The position numbers and the translations under genes were made by a program. The notes beneath the pieces were generated by a model, which worked only from the letters and a program-made list of their open reading frames with translations, did not search any database and was not told the origin of the DNA. A stretch of DNA of 64,000 nucleotides from Beta vulgaris subsp. vulgaris (lineage: Eukaryota > Streptophyta > Magnoliopsida > Caryophyllales > Amaranthaceae), in NCBI RefSeq assembly GCF_026745355.1, contig NC_079210.1:10313693-10377692 (forward strand), written 5' to 3'. Positions 23,796 through 36,288 of this stretch are shown here, piece after piece (position 1 is the stretch's first letter; the number at the start of each line of letters is the position of its first letter).

Positions 23796-23811
23796 AACTC
23801 CCAAAACTAAG
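23796..23811 (-). other. Polypurine tract before the 3' LTR
   Basis: The minus strand reads CTTAGTTTTGGGAGTT directly before the 3' LTR start TGATAAG, resembling the AGTTTGGGGGAGTT tract of Athila elements. It primes plus-strand synthesis. Confidence 0.6.
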
Positions 23812-25440
23812 TCCTTTGTTCGTCCTCGAATAAAGAGAAAATATTAAAATCTGTATACTAACTCACTTTCGTAGGAATCGCACGGTCAATTTTAGGGTAA
23901 TAGACAAACCCTTTAACCTCAGAGTCGCCAAGAAGGACGAGTGTGCTCGTAAGGGTTTTCTAAGATTTTGACCCATAAGTCTAGATCTTAGAATCCAAGG
24001 CAAAAGTAAAAAATCTGAAATATAAATAAACCAAAGAAAATAAAATATATAAAAAAAGGTGCTCTTAAGTGAGATTTGAAAAGGAGGAGACGGAGGAGAC
24101 ACAATTGGATACAAGAATTTCTAGACACTAAGAGTAAGCATGCTCAAAGAAGTCCATAGGTTGATTAAAATATACCATACACTAAGCATAGAGAACTAGA
24201 TAGAGCACATTTTCTCAAATTCTACAACCATACATATTGCGTTCTCTCAACTAGTTTCAAATTCACCATTCAAGGTAGCTTCTCTAAACTCCGGAAAATG
24301 GAGCCGATAAATGTAACAAGAAATACAATAGGAGAAGGTTACTCGACATCTCGACATGGCACACTCGCTCAATAAGCTTGATTCCAATCTTCCGCCACCG
24401 ACAATGACTCAACCCTCTAAGGTCAAAAGGACTTTTTAAAGGTGGTAATGTAGGGTAGGGGATAAATGGTGTGAATAAATTTGGATAGTGATGCTCAATC
24501 CTAATATAGTGAAGTCTTAATAAGAGCGAAAGAGCTAGATGACCATAAATCATAGATCGCACTCAACCACTTAGGGATAAGGTTCCCCCTAAACTTATTC
24601 AAAAACATGACAATGAAAAACTATTTTTGGATTTTCTTTCTTTTTCTTTGTTTTTTCCTTTCATTTTTCTGCCTTTTTTGACTTTGTATGTCTTTTTATA
24701 AATTTGCAATTGCGTTCATTCAAAACTATACACAACATTTTCACTACACCACAAGAATCTCATCATATTCCTTTCCCCTTATCTTAAAATTTCTTTTTTT
24801 TATATCACTCAAGACAATCGCACAGACTTCACTATTCACTACAAGGGTGGAAAATAAAGCAAGGAGGCAATAGGCTTGTACTGAGGTAATCAAAGAAGAG
24901 GATAAGGCTCAAAGGGGTTAAGAGGAAGGCCAAACGCAAATAAAAACAAAACCAAGAAAAAGATTAAAAAGAAAACTAGAACTATAAAATTAAAAATAGT
25001 CACCGAAATGAACGCCTTTATCTTTCCCTAGAGTGGCTCGGTCGCGATCTTAGATAGATTGGAGTCAAGTGCTTGATAAAAGTATGCGATGTCGGGGATC
25101 GATGCACTCAAAATACTACCTTTAAGGCTTTTTATGAAATTCCTCACATGGGATATTCAAGCAAATACTACCTTTAAGGCTTCAAATCACTAGAGAGAGA
25201 AACACCATCATACCACAATCCATGAATTAAGGTCTTGTACATACTCTCAAATAGTTCTAATTACTACCTTAACATAGAGTATCCTAAAATCAACCATAGA
25301 TATCTCAAAGCATGCGGACTTCTAATGTCTAGGAATAAAAATATTCAAAGAGTGAAACTTCGATGATATTGTTCTAAACTTAAGAGCAAAAGCAATGAAT
25401 AAAGAAAAAGCTATTTAAAAATTTACCTTGGTTCATACGC

Positions 25441-25471
<31 letters not shown>

Positions 25472-25647
25472 GAGAGATGAAAGCAAGTAGGTAATGGTGC
25501 GTAATCAACACAATCACTAAGAAATATAGCACTTAAAACCCAAGTGGTGTTCATAACCAACAATGTAAAAATTAAAGCTAAGCAACCTCGAGCAATCATC
25601 TTTTTTCCTAAACTATCCTAAAACTATACAAACAAGTGTGTCGCTCT
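23812..25647 (-). other. Athila 3' untranslated interior
   Basis: No coding sequence recognised. It includes a T28 homopolymer (25441-25468) and AT-rich sequence up to the polypurine tract. Repeated CTACCTTTAAGGCTT at about 25117 and 25168 marks a small local duplication. Confidence 0.45.
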
Positions 25648-26580
25648 TTATTTTGGAGAGGATGGCCCTTGCCAATAGGGATATACCGGTTCACTAGGAG
25701 TGCCATCAATGTGCTCCTCTCCCCAACTTGGCATTGGCCCTTGCACTAGAGGCCAATAGGGATGGTTAACCGGTGGGGTGATTTGCCCTTGCTCCACGAA
25801 ATAGTTGAAAAGCAAAGAATTGCGGAGCGCCATTCCCTGGTTATTGGCCTCTAATTGTCCTACTTGCAAGCTTAAGTTATTAAAAGCATTTTCAACGTTA
25901 AACCTAGAAGGGTAGGAATGGCTCATACCTCCCTCCCCTTGGGAGGGGTGACGTTCTCTCTCCACTCCTTGGGGTCTTGGTTGTCGTTGTTGTTGTTGAT
26001 GTTATTGCCTTGTATGTTTCTTCTCTCAATCTCGTTCGAATCAAGCTCCAAAGCGTCAATCTCCTCAAATGGTACCCTCCATGGATTGGGGGTGTTTGCT
26101 TGGGGTTCGGTCATAAATTGATTGGGAATTTGACACCAAATTGCACCCTTGATCAACCAAAAAGTTGCTCTAGATGTTGTTTAGTGAATTTCATGTTTTT
26201 GAGGTGATCAAAATTTAGAGCCAACGCATAGTTCTCCAGCTCCCTCTTGACAAGTTGATCCTTGTACTTGAGCTTATAAGCAAGCCATGTCACCATCCTC
26301 CCCAATTGGATGGACCCTTTCATTCTAGTGTCTTGCTTGATGGTGAGCATCCTTGTGGCAAGCAAAAAAAACCTAAGTGAACCTTGTTGGCCGGATCACT
26401 TTGATCTAGGAACCTTCTTCCTTCACTTGCCCTCCATAGCAAGTGTAGTTCTTGGTCACTCATATTTCCTAGATCTTGCTGAGTGAAAAAGCAGTACACC
26501 ACTACTCTTTTCCGGCAACTTTCGACGGCCATTCTCACCGGAATCTTCATCACCTTCCTATCTACAACATTCAAGAGCAC
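25648..26580 (-). pseudogene. Athila env-like ORF remnant
   Basis: Overlapping minus-strand readings give FTQQDLGNMSDQELHLLWRA and DPANKVHLGFF (26580-26320), GSIQLGRMVTWLAYKLKYKD and LNFDHLKNMKFTKQHLEQL (26365-26153), and PNQFMTEPQANTPNPWR plus a Gln/Asn-rich tail (26156-25648). This is the post-integrase ORF of Athila elements, called env-like by position. No clear signal peptide or membrane segment was seen. Frame changes break it. Confidence 0.65.
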
Positions 26581-26599
26581 AAAAATTGGAGTTTTGCAA

Positions 26600-28926
26600 G
26601 GTTTTGATTTCTAGGGTTTCAAATTTGGGGATTTTCATCTCCACGTTGGTAACTCTCTTCTAATCCTTGATTTTTCATCAATAATCTAGTAATTTGGACT
26701 TCTAGTGTGTTTTCTTTTAGATTGCATGCTTGTTTTCCATAATTTTTTTGATTATTCATGAACTTTGCTCATATTTGTGTTTGATGTTGTGGTGAACAAG
26801 TGCAATTTTATGATGTTTGTGACAAATTCATAATATTCTGAATTTTTGTGAAATACATTGCATGAATTGTTAGGTGTTGTTGATTTTTGTGCACTATTTG
26901 TGGTTGGTTTGGTGAATTTGTCTTGAAAGTCCCTTTGTGAGTGGTGACATTTTTGCTTGTTAGCAACTTGGTTGCTAGTGATTGTGGATTGGCTAGCTGG
27001 TAGATTCTAGGATTAGTTTTTTTCTTTCCTTTTGATTTTCTTTTTTGTGTGTTTCTTTGTGTGGTTTGATGAATTTCGGCGGCGATGAGTTAGATAGGAA
27101 ATCCTTACATCAGTTATCCTCTTCCACCAAGCTTGCATGTCATAACCTTCAACTCCATTCCCGAAACAATCAAAAACCTCAGCTCGAGGATCCCAACCAA
27201 AATATTCATTCGATTCCGCAAGGTTCATAGTGTGTTGGTGGTTGAACATCCTGAATTTAATCTAAAATGTATCCCCCTCCTCCGTAGATGTCCTTTTGAA
27301 ATCAAAGCTAGCTAGGAATTCTAAAGTTCAAGTGCAGTAAGTGATGGGAGGTTGTGAGGGGTGGTTGTAGGTAGTATCAGAGGTGATCTAATAATTTGGG
27401 ATTTGATTTTTTAAAATTGGGGCGAACCCGAGTGTACGGGCAAGGTCAAGCACTTTATTATCAATCCCAAGGTGGAAACAAGTTATATAATCATGAAAAA
27501 GTGTTTGTTTCACCTCCTCTTCTCAAGCTCTCGAAATTTTGCTTTATGCCGAAATTTTGCTTTATGCTTGGGTTTTGTAAGGTTCACATTATAGGCATGT
27601 GAGGTGCTAATATGAGGTCTTTTTGAACCCATGACAACCGTACCAAAAACAATAATTAACAACAAAGTTGGCCAATAACAACACAAACAACCAACAATAA
27701 CCAACAAGAACACCTAAACGATGTAAAATCCAAAGGCGCTCCTCAATACCACCATAACTCCACAAGTATCACCAAAGAAAAACAGCGCAATTAAACAACA
27801 CTAACACCACCTCAATCACCAATGAATCAATTTCAAGAGCAAACTCAAGTCAAACACTTAATTTCATCTACCATTAAATCTCTGAGTGAAACTCTAACAA
27901 ATCAACCACAAATACTCAAAATTAAGCAAAATGAACTTGGTTAGTTAGGAGAGATTTTACCACAAATTGAAGCCAAATTCTTCTCTTTTGGCACAATGGA
28001 GAACAAATCTGAGTGAAACTCAAAGTGGCCCCAACAAGAACCTCGAATTTGTGCTAAGAATATAATTTGGAGGGGAAATTGTGAGTAGGAGTGAGAATAG
28101 GGTGAGTTTTTGGGGATTTTTTGAGTTGTTCTGATAGGTAAAAGTAGTGATTTGTGGAAGTTTTGGGTGGAAAGAGGGTGGTTTAAGGAGAGAGTGAGGG
28201 TTTGAGAGTTTGTAAATTGGGTGTGTGAGTGAGAGAATGAGGGAGAAAGAGTTAGGCGCTCCCCTTTTTTCTAAAAAATCGATCAAAGCTCCCGCTCTAG
28301 ACATGGAGCGAGCGCTTTGAATGCGGTTTGTGATTTTTTTTTTCTGAATTTTGCTCGAAGCTCCCGCTCCATGTCCAAAGCGGTCGCTCTGGCTCACCTA
28401 AAGGTGCTCCGAATTTTTGGAGCGGGAGCTTTGATGTTGCGGTAGATTGCTCCAAACCCGGAGCGGGCGCTCCAAAATTTTGGAGTGGCAGCTCTGATGT
28501 TGTGGTATTTTGTGGGGCGCTCCATCACTTTGGAGCGAGAGCTCTGAACCCCAGACTTAGCCCTTTTTTTCTTTGGCTGCAGGAGTAGTCGCTCCACAAG
28601 GTTGGAGCGGGGGCTTCAACATTGCGGTATATATTTTTTAGATTTGGAGCTGGCGCTCCAATGTATTGGAGTGGCAGCTCTGAGTCCAATGCTTGGCCAA
28701 TTTCTCTTTTCCTTTTTCTGCACACTTACACAACTGACGATACACATACCCAAATCACAAAATCACCACAACAAACATGTAAATAATCGTAATAATATGT
28801 GTAGAGCCAACATTCCAAGTAAATCAAAGCTAAAAAGAAAAGAAATAAATAAAAGTAGGTGAGAAAAAATGGGTTGCCTCCCTCTAAATGCTTGTTTTAA
28901 GTCATTAGCTCGACTACCATAAATCT
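26600..28926 (-). other. Athila interior between integrase and env-like region
   Basis: No intact gene. 28260-28700 is a run of GC-rich inverted pairs of GGAGC/GCTCC related to the arrays in the LTRs. 27249-27013 (minus) reads YFGWDPRAEVFDCFGNGVEG, plausibly the beginning of the env-like ORF but not recognised with certainty. The rest is AT-rich. Confidence 0.4.
28260..28700. repeat. Related GGAGC/GCTCC array in the Athila interior
   Basis: About seven pairs of GCTCC...GGAGC arms (e.g. AGCTCCCGCTCCATG at 28360, GGAGCGGGAGCTTTGATGTT at 28419, GGAGCGGGCGCTCC at 28460). It resembles the LTR arrays in motif but not in linker sequence or orientation. Confidence 0.65.
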
Positions 28927-29774
28927 TCAATCATTGAAAGGGGAGTAACCTTCAAGTGCAATAGAGTATGCTTCTTGAATGGGTGCACCATCATAATATA
29001 GTTTGAGTCTTTGCCTGTTCACCTTGAAGCATACTTTTGCATCGTTGCAAATCTCGACCGCACCATGTGGGAATACTTGATGCACGGTGAATGGGCCACT
29101 CCACCTTGATTTGAGCTTCCCCGGAAATAACCTCAAGCTCGAATTAAACAACAGGACTTTGTCACCAATTTTGAATTCCCTTTTCATGATTCGTTGATCA
29201 TGCCAATTGTTCTCTCTTTATACACCGGGCACTCTCATAGGCATCCCTCCTAAGCTCCTCAAGCTCATGTACATCAAGCATCCTTCTTTCACCCGAAGCT
29301 TGGAGGTCAAAATTCAAAGCCTCGATGGCTCAATAAGCCTTGTGCTCCAACTGTACTCCATGGGTAAATGACACGATTTTCCATAGACAAGCTTGTAAGA
29401 TGTCATGCCAATAGGAGTTTTGTAAGTCATGCAGTAGGCCCACAATGCATCATCCAATTTAGAGACCAACCTTTCGAGATTGCTTCACTGCCTTCTCCAA
29501 ATTGAACTTGACCTCTCTATTAGATATCTTTTCTTGACCACTAGATTGAGGGTGGTAAGAGAGACCCATTTTGTGATGCACCCCATATTTAGCAAGAAGA
29601 GTTTTGAATGATTTCTTGGGGAAGTGTGAGCCCCTATCACTAATGATAGCTCTTGGAACCTAAACGGGGCAAGATCGCCTTCTTAAATAGTTTTACCATT
29701 ACCTTGGCATCATTTGTAGGAGAGGCGATTGCTTCAACCCATTTGGAAATGTAATCGACTGCTACTAAGATGTA
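28927..29774 (-). pseudogene. Athila integrase, C-terminal part (after the hAT insertion)
   Basis: From 29774 the minus strand reads YILVAVDYISKWVEAIASPT, the continuation of the catalytic core. Several stops and frameshifts follow. 29187-28927 is an open stretch with FKIGDKVLLFNSSLRLFPGK and LKSRWSGPFTVHQVFPHGAV, the C-terminal GPY/F-type DNA-binding region of Gypsy integrases. Confidence 0.8.
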
Positions 29775-29989
29775 GCGGTTACCTATGAAGCATGGGTACG
29801 GCTCCCAGGTACCGAATCATGTACCGGGGACGGGGATGTCCTGGGTACGGTACGGATTCGCATGGGATTCGTACCCAGAACGAGTCCTGAGACTGGGTAC
29901 GGGGGTATTTTTTGGGGACGGCTGAGTTATGTTTGGGGATGGGGATGGGGACGTTTTTTGGGGGAGCCACGTACCCACCTTGTTTAATG

Positions 29990-30633
29990 AACTTTGAGAG
30001 GCCCAATTTTATTTTCTAGGGTTTTAGAATTTTGAAATTCCCAAATTCTCTCTCAACTCACCTAAACTGGAAAGTGTGAAGTGCTTCGCCGCCTCGCCGC
30101 CCGCCGTTCACCGGTCTTCTCGCCGGTTTATTCTCTCTCGTTTCTTCTCTTTTGAAGCACTCGCCGCTGCCGGTTTCTTCTCTGGTTCTTCTCCTTCGAA
30201 GGTCGACTCGCAAAGTCGCCGGTTTTCTTCTCCTTCGAACCTCGACTCGCCGGATTCTTCTCTCACTAGCCTAGATAAGCTTCTCTAGTTCTCTATTCTC
30301 TCTATTTTCGAATTCTCTTCGCGTTTTATGAATTCTGCTTTCGCATGTTTTTTTTAATGTGTTTATTAGTTATTAACTTATTACTAGCATGTTATGACTT
30401 ATGTTTGGGTCTGTTTTTTTTTCGTTTTTTTCTGTTTTTGTTTGCTTTTTTTTTGGGAAGAAATGCAGTAAGGCAGTAAGGCAGTAAGTTGGTGTCTTGG
30501 TGACTTAGTGTTAGACTGTTAGTTTATTTAGTTTAATTGAGTGTTGATAGTTGAATTGTTGTTGTGTTGATTCTGTTTTGATTGTTGAATGTTGGGTTGA
30601 ATTGTTGTGTTGAATGTGTTTATTAGGAAAAAT
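29990..30633 (+). other. 5' leader region of the nested hAT transposase gene
   Basis: A GC-richer stretch (30080-30290, Ser/Arg-like reading, unlikely to be coding) is followed by a T-rich segment running to AG just upstream of the transposase ATG. It looks like a spliced 5' leader, but the splice sites cannot be fixed. Confidence 0.35.
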
Positions 30634-32803
30634 ATGGCATCCCAATCTCCACAACAAAGTACTAATATTGGTAGCAGCACGGGTAGTGGGTCTAGTGCGG
30701 AATCAACGCAAAGTGAGGCTTTGCCTCCATTGTGGATGTTTGTAACAAGACTTGAAAAACAAGGGGCGGTTGGTGGAACATGGAAATATAGATGTAATTT
30801 TTGTAATGAAAATCGAACTCTAGTTATTCTAGAGTTAGAGCCCATTTGCTTCAAATTAAGGGTCAAGGAATTGCATGTTGTAAGAAAGTGTCTCGTGTTG
30901 ATAAACTTGAAATGCTAAAACTTGATGATGAATATGAGACTAAGAAACATGATTCGGGCCCTAGGGAAGTTCCGTTGCCTAGTGAATCTCTTTCTCATTT
31001 GGACTCCGATTCTACATTCAAGAAAAGAAAGTCTGATAAATCACCTATTACTAGATGTTTTGGGATTAAAACTAGGGATCAATTGATCAAGAAATTGCAA
31101 GGATGTTTTACACAGGAGGGTTGCCATTTAATCTTGCTAGGAATCCACACTATATGAGGGCCTTACTTTTGCTGCCACCCATAATATAGGAGGTTACAAA
31201 CCTCCTGGTTACAACAAGCTTAGAACTACATTACTTGTACAAGAAAAAGCTAATGTGAGAGGCTTATGATACCATGAAATCAACTTGGAGAGAAAAAGGG
31301 GTAACAATTGTGACTGATGGATGGAGTGATCCAACAAGAAAACCTCTCATTAATTTCATGGCTACTTCTGGTAATGGTCCAATCTTTCTTAAAGCTGTGA
31401 ATTGTTTTGGTGAAGTGAAAGATAAGTATTTCATTGCTAATCTTATGAAAGAAGTCATTCAAGAAGTAGGCCATCAAAATGTTGTGCAAATCATAACTGA
31501 CAATGCAGCAAATTGCAAAGGGGGGGGAGCTCATTGAGAGTGAGTTTCCTCACATTTATTGGACACCATGTGTTGTTCATACCCTTAATCTTGCTTTGAA
31601 GAATATTTGTGCGGCAAGGAATGTGAATAGCAATCATGAAACTTATGAAGAATGTAGTTGGATCACAGAAATCCATGGGGATGCCATTCAAATTAAAAAT
31701 TTCATCATGAACCACAACATGAGATTGGCCATGTTCCAAAGTTTTCTCCTCTTAAGTTGCTTTCCGTGGCCGATACTCGCTTTGCCTCCATTATTGTGAT
31801 GCTTAAGAGATTTAAGCTCATCAAACGAGGTCTTCAAGCCATGGTTATAAGTGATGAGTGGACTTCTTATAGAGAAGAAGACATGGGGAAGGCAAACTTT
31901 GTGAAGGAGAAGATTGTGAATGATGATTGGTGGGACAAACTTTCTTACATTGTTGATTTCACAAGGCCTATCTATGACATGATTAGGCATTGTGACACCG
32001 ATAAACCATGCCTTCACTTAGTGTATGAGATGTGGGATTCATGATTGAACAAGTGAAGCTTGAGATTTACAAGAAAGAATGTCGTCCTCATTCGGAGTTT
32101 AGTCCCTTTTTTCATGTGGTTTATGAAATCTTGGTAGCTCGTTGGGCAAAAAGCAACACTCCTCTCCATTGTTTAGCCCACTCCTTGAACCCGAGGTATA
32201 TATTCTTTGGCATTCTTTTTATCTTGTTATATTTATGCACAAATTTATAATTTTTTTTTTAAAATATTGAAGGTTCTATAGTGATGAATGGCTACTTGGA
32301 GCTCCATCTAGAGTTGCTCCTCATAGAGATGGTGAAGTATCTCGAGAAAGAATGAAGTGCTTTCGTAGATTATTTGCACTTAGTGATGATGTTGGTAAAG
32401 TAATGGATGAATATGCACTATTCTCTATGAAGAGTGGACCTTTTGAGGATTTAACTTGTATTTAAGGATGCATTCTATGGATCCTAAGAGTTGGTGGGCA
32501 AACTTTGGAGCTCAAACTCCTCTCCTCCAATCTTTGGCATTTAAAGTGCTTGGGCAACCTACTTCATCATCTTGTAGTGAGAGAAATTGGAGTACATATT
32601 CCTTCATTCACTCACTTAGGAGGAACAAGCTAAATCCAAGTCGTGCACAAGATTTGGTTTTCATCCACAAAAATCTTCGCCTTTTATCAAGGAATTCCGA
32701 AGAGTATTGGGAGCTTTACACTAAGATGTGGGATATTGGTGGAGATGCATTTGATTCATTGGAGGATGTTGGGTTTCTAGAGTTTGGAACTCTCACTAGA
32801 TGA
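30634..32803 (+). pseudogene. hAT transposase (BED finger, DUF659, C-terminal dimerisation domain), broken
   Basis: The ATG at 30634 opens a protein with a BED-type finger (PLWMFVTRLEKQG...KYRCNFCNE). The reading shifts frame near 30822 and 31105. 31274-31530 is a DUF659 segment (VTIVTDGWSDPTRKPLINFM, IITDNAANCKG). A G-run at about 31520-31527 shifts the frame again. Then come YWTPCVVHTLNLALKNI, LLSVADTRFASIIVMLKRF and FTRPIYDMIRHCDTDKPCLH. A stop-containing segment near 32200-32270 could be an intron. The C-terminal dimerisation domain is at 32456-32803 (SSSCSERNWSTYSFIHSLRR). It would cut and paste the element if intact; the several breaks rule that out here. Confidence 0.85.
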
Positions 32804-33045
32804 GCCGGATTTAGAAAATGAGTTGCTTCTTGAAGATTGATATATTGCGGTGTTACCTTGTCTAAGCTTTATCTACTTTAAGACATTAAATTTAGTTGTT
32901 GTTTTATGTTATTTTTAACTTTGAACTATTTATGTATGGATGTTTAATTTAGTTATTTTTTTTTTTGCCGAATCCATGCCGTACCCGTTTTTTGCAATTT
33001 TGATTTTTCCATTTTCCGTCCCCGTACCTGATCCGTTCAACCTAG

Positions 33046-33574
33046 GCGGTTACCAAGGGAGGAGGGAAATAGACTCATGATCAATCCCCCAAACATCAAA
33101 AACTTCCAACTCCAAGATGTTTGTAAGGGGTAGTTCATACCTCTTTGAGATATTGTCAACTCTTTGGCACCAATCACAAGCCTTGACAAATTCCCAAATA
33201 TCTTTGAACATGCTTGGGCAAAATAACCCACGTTGTAAGATTTTTGCCACGGTCTTGTCGGCTCCCATATGACCATCACATGGTAATGAATGACATATCC
33301 CTATTACATCCTCAATCTCATCATTCGGGAGACACCTCCAGTAAATACCATCCACCCCTCGCTTGAAAAAGTATAGGTCCTCCCATACATAGTGCTTGGA
33401 TTCATGCAAGAACCTCCGCTTCTGTCGGTAGTTAAGGTTGTCCGGTATGACGCCACTAGCATTAAATTTTTCAAAATCCACGAACCAAGGAGCATACATG
33501 GCCTTAACGGCGTAGAGAAAATTATCTTGGAGAGAATCATCAATAGGAGGGTTCAAGTCTTGTGAGTTATCCAT
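33046..33574 (-). pseudogene. Athila integrase, N-terminal part (interrupted)
   Basis: The reading gives FLHESKHYVWEDLYFFKRGV, the HHCC zinc-finger segment (CHSLPCDGHMGADKT...CDWCQR), and the start of the catalytic core (LELEVFDVWGID, first Asp). It is cut at 33046 by the nested hAT element and resumes at 29774 on the far side. This enzyme would insert the DNA copy into the genome. Confidence 0.8.
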
Positions 33575-33599
33575 GGGAAGACGAGAAAGGTGGTCGGCA

Positions 33600-34016
33600 A
33601 TCGAGTTTTCAGCGCCCTTCTTGTCTTTGATCTCAATATCAAACTCTTATAAGAGGAGGATCCACCTAAGTAACTGTGGCTTGGCATCCTTCTTGTCCAT
33701 GAGATACTTGATAGCTACATGATTTGTGTATACCACTAACTTGGGACACACAAGATAGGACTAGAACTTGTCAAAAGCAAACACGATTGCTAGGAGTTCC
33801 TTAGCTTCTCCGTGGTGGCATAGTTTCTTTGAGAGGAACAAGTGCCTTGTTGGCATAATAGATCATATGTAGCTTTTGGTCTTTTCTTTGCCCTAAAACG
33901 GCTCCCACTGCCCTATCACTAGCATCACACATTAGTTCAAAAGGTAAGCTCCAATATGGAGCTCGCACTATGTGGGTGGAAATTAGGGCATTTTTTAAAT
34001 TTTCAAAAGTATGCAT
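33600..34016 (-). pseudogene. Athila RNase H domain
   Basis: 34016-33801 reads PFELMCDASDRAVGAVLGQR and KLHMIYYANKALV, the first half of the Gypsy RNase H domain with its catalytic Asp. A following frame gives [20 protein letters not shown] and [11 protein letters not shown], then GAENSIADHLSRLP. Stops at about 33800 and near 33650 break it. Confidence 0.75.
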
Positions 34017-34849
34017 GCAATCTTTGTCAATTTGAATTCAATATCTTTTTGAAGCAAATAAGATAGAGGTTTTGAGATTTTTGAGAAATCTTTGATAAAA
34101 CGGCGATAAAAGCCCGCATGTCCAAGAAAAGATCTCACTCCCTTCACCGAAGTCGAGGGAGGTAATTTCTCAATAACCTCAGTTTTAGCTCTATCCACCT
34201 CAATCCCTTTTTGAGAGATTTTATGACCAAGGACTATGGCATCTTCAACCATAAAATGACATTTTTCCCAATTAAGAACGAAGTTCATCTTTTTACATCT
34301 CTCCAAAACTTTTTGAAGATTAGAGAGACAAATGTCAAAGGAAGAACCTACCACGGAGAAGTCATCCATGAAGATTTCTATGGTTAATTCAAGCATGTCC
34401 GAAAAGATGGCGGTCATACATCTTTGAAAAATAGAAGGAGTATTGTACAATCCAAATGGCATCCTTCGATAAGCGAAGGTGCCAAATGGACATGTGAATG
34501 TAGTCTTCTCTTTGTCATCGGGATGAATGGGGATTTGTAAGACCCCCGAATAACTATCCAAAAAACAAAAATGGGTATGACCCGCCAATCTCTCAAGCAT
34601 TTGGTCAATGAAAGGGAGGGGGAAATGGTCTTTCTGGGTGACCGTAATCAACTTACGATAATCAATGCACATGCGCCACCTAGTGACCGATCTTGTGGAG
34701 ATAAGCTCACCTTTGTCATTTTTAATGAGGGTCATTCCTCTTGTTTTTGGGACAACTTGAACGGGGATAGCCCACCTACTATCCGAGGTAGGGTGGATTA
34801 TCCCCGCCTCAAGGAGTTTTGAAACTTCCTTTTTTACAACTTCCTTCAT
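33995..34849 (-). pseudogene. Athila reverse transcriptase domain
   Basis: The 284-residue open reading covers nearly all of RT: EVSKLLEAGIIHPTSDSRW, WRMCIDYRKLITVTQKDHFP, LPFIDQMLERLAGH, FGTFAYRRMPFGLYNTPSIF and the catalytic FMDDFSV (YxDD box with Phe-Met, the Athila form), then GHKISQKGIEVDRAKTEVI and RSFLGHAGFYRRFIKDFSKI. The domain copies element RNA into DNA. The frame is lost at the border to RNase H near 34040. Confidence 0.85.
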
Positions 34850-35535
34850 GTTAGGATTTAGTCGTCTTGGGGCTGAATAGAGGAGGCTTGACCATCATCC
34901 AAATGAATTCGATGCATACACAATATGGGACTTAAACCCTTGAGATCATTAATTGTATACCCAATGGCACTTCGATGTTGTTTTAGAACACAAAAAAGTT
35001 TGTCAAGAGAAGGGCCATTGACTGTAGAATTGACAATCACGGGATAAGTCTCATTATCTCCAAGAAAACCATATTTTAAAGAAGGTGGAAGAGGTTTTAA
35101 CTCACATATGGAAGGAGGCGTAGTCCTCTCCTCTTTTTTCAATGAAGCTTCCAAGATGTCAAAACTAGAACGGGTAGTTATGTATATTGGTGCTTTGTCC
35201 ATTGTTTTTTTAATATGCCAAGCTTCACTTTCTTACTCTTTGTCCTAGTAACACATCTTCAAGTGGATATCTTGCTTCAACTAAAACCCTTAGGCTCAAC
35301 ACATCATGCTCAAGAGTATCAATTTAATGAATTTCTTCCATAATTGGAGCCTTCATGCTCTTGTTAAAAGCGAACTTCATCTTCTCATCCCCAATCCTCA
35401 ATGTCAAAACATTTTTCTTCATGTCAACTACACTCCGACCATTTTTAAGAATGACCTTCCCAAAATAAGAGGGACTTGGGAGTCTTCTTCCATTTCCATC
35501 ACTACAAAGTCACAAGGAATGAAGACCCTCCTAAC

Positions 35536-35721
35536 TTAATTACACCGGAACCTCCTCGAATTCTCCAATGGATACTTTAACGAGTGATCCGCTAGTTGTA
35601 TCACCCTTCTTGTTGGTTTAACCTCGAAGTTGAGCTTCTTTGCAATGAAGAGGGGCATTAAGCTCACACTAGCCCCAAGATCGGCTAATGCTCTCTTCGG
35701 CTCCAAATCTTCAATTCTCAA
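35536..35721 (-). pseudogene. Athila aspartic protease fragment
   Basis: The reading includes ALADLGASVSLMPLFIAKKL, whose DLGAS is the active-site motif of Athila proteases, followed by the usual RVIQLADHSLKYP segment. Stops follow, and the linker to RT (35202-34858, including the IGYTINDLKGLSPILCMHRI motif that precedes RT) is in another frame. Confidence 0.75.
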
Positions 35722-36288
35722 GGGTATAGAGAAGGACCTCAGATCTTCAAGTTTTTGGGGAGCTTGTATTGGAGGATCGTACTAACTTCAGCGGTGAGAG
35801 CAACAGTGGAACTTTCTTCAAGTTTGGACTTGTTAGAAAGAAGTTCCTTTGGAAACTTGGTATAAGTGGGCATTTGAGTCATATCTTGCAGAAATGGGAT
35901 GTGAATTTGCAAACCCTTCATACCTCAATAATGAACTTGACAAATTTTTCAGTAAAATGTTTATGTGCTAACCTTTGAGGATATGAAATCGGAGGGGTGT
36001 AGGTCTTCATCAGAGTAGGCTCTTTACTTGACTTTTCGGGTTCTACAACTATAGGAGTCCCATCCTCATGAATGTCCTTTACGCACAATGATATTTTCAA
36101 TCTCCTTATTCATTCCATTATCAACATCCTCGCTCTCATTAGAGGTACTAGTAACATTAAGTGTAGGCATCTTAGGACCCTCATAGTGAGCCCCGAATCT
36201 CAAAGTAATGGCTTTAACCTGCTTTCGAATGATTTGTTGGCTAGGAAGTTGGGTTGAAGAGTTTGAGGAGTTGTTACCACTTGTTGAG

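Larger units (their letters stand above)
29783..33045 (+). mobile_element. hAT DNA transposon nested in the Athila integrase
   Basis: GCGGTTAC occurs on both sides (29775-29782 and 33046-33053), an exact 8-bp hAT target duplication that splits a contiguous integrase reading. Ends are short and imperfect: CTATG at left, CTAGG as the complement of the right end. Both subterminal zones carry many GTACC/GGTACGG/GGGTACGG motifs (29795-29970 and 32970-33030), probable transposase-binding sites. The interior carries a complete-length but broken hAT transposase gene on the plus strand. Confidence 0.88.
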
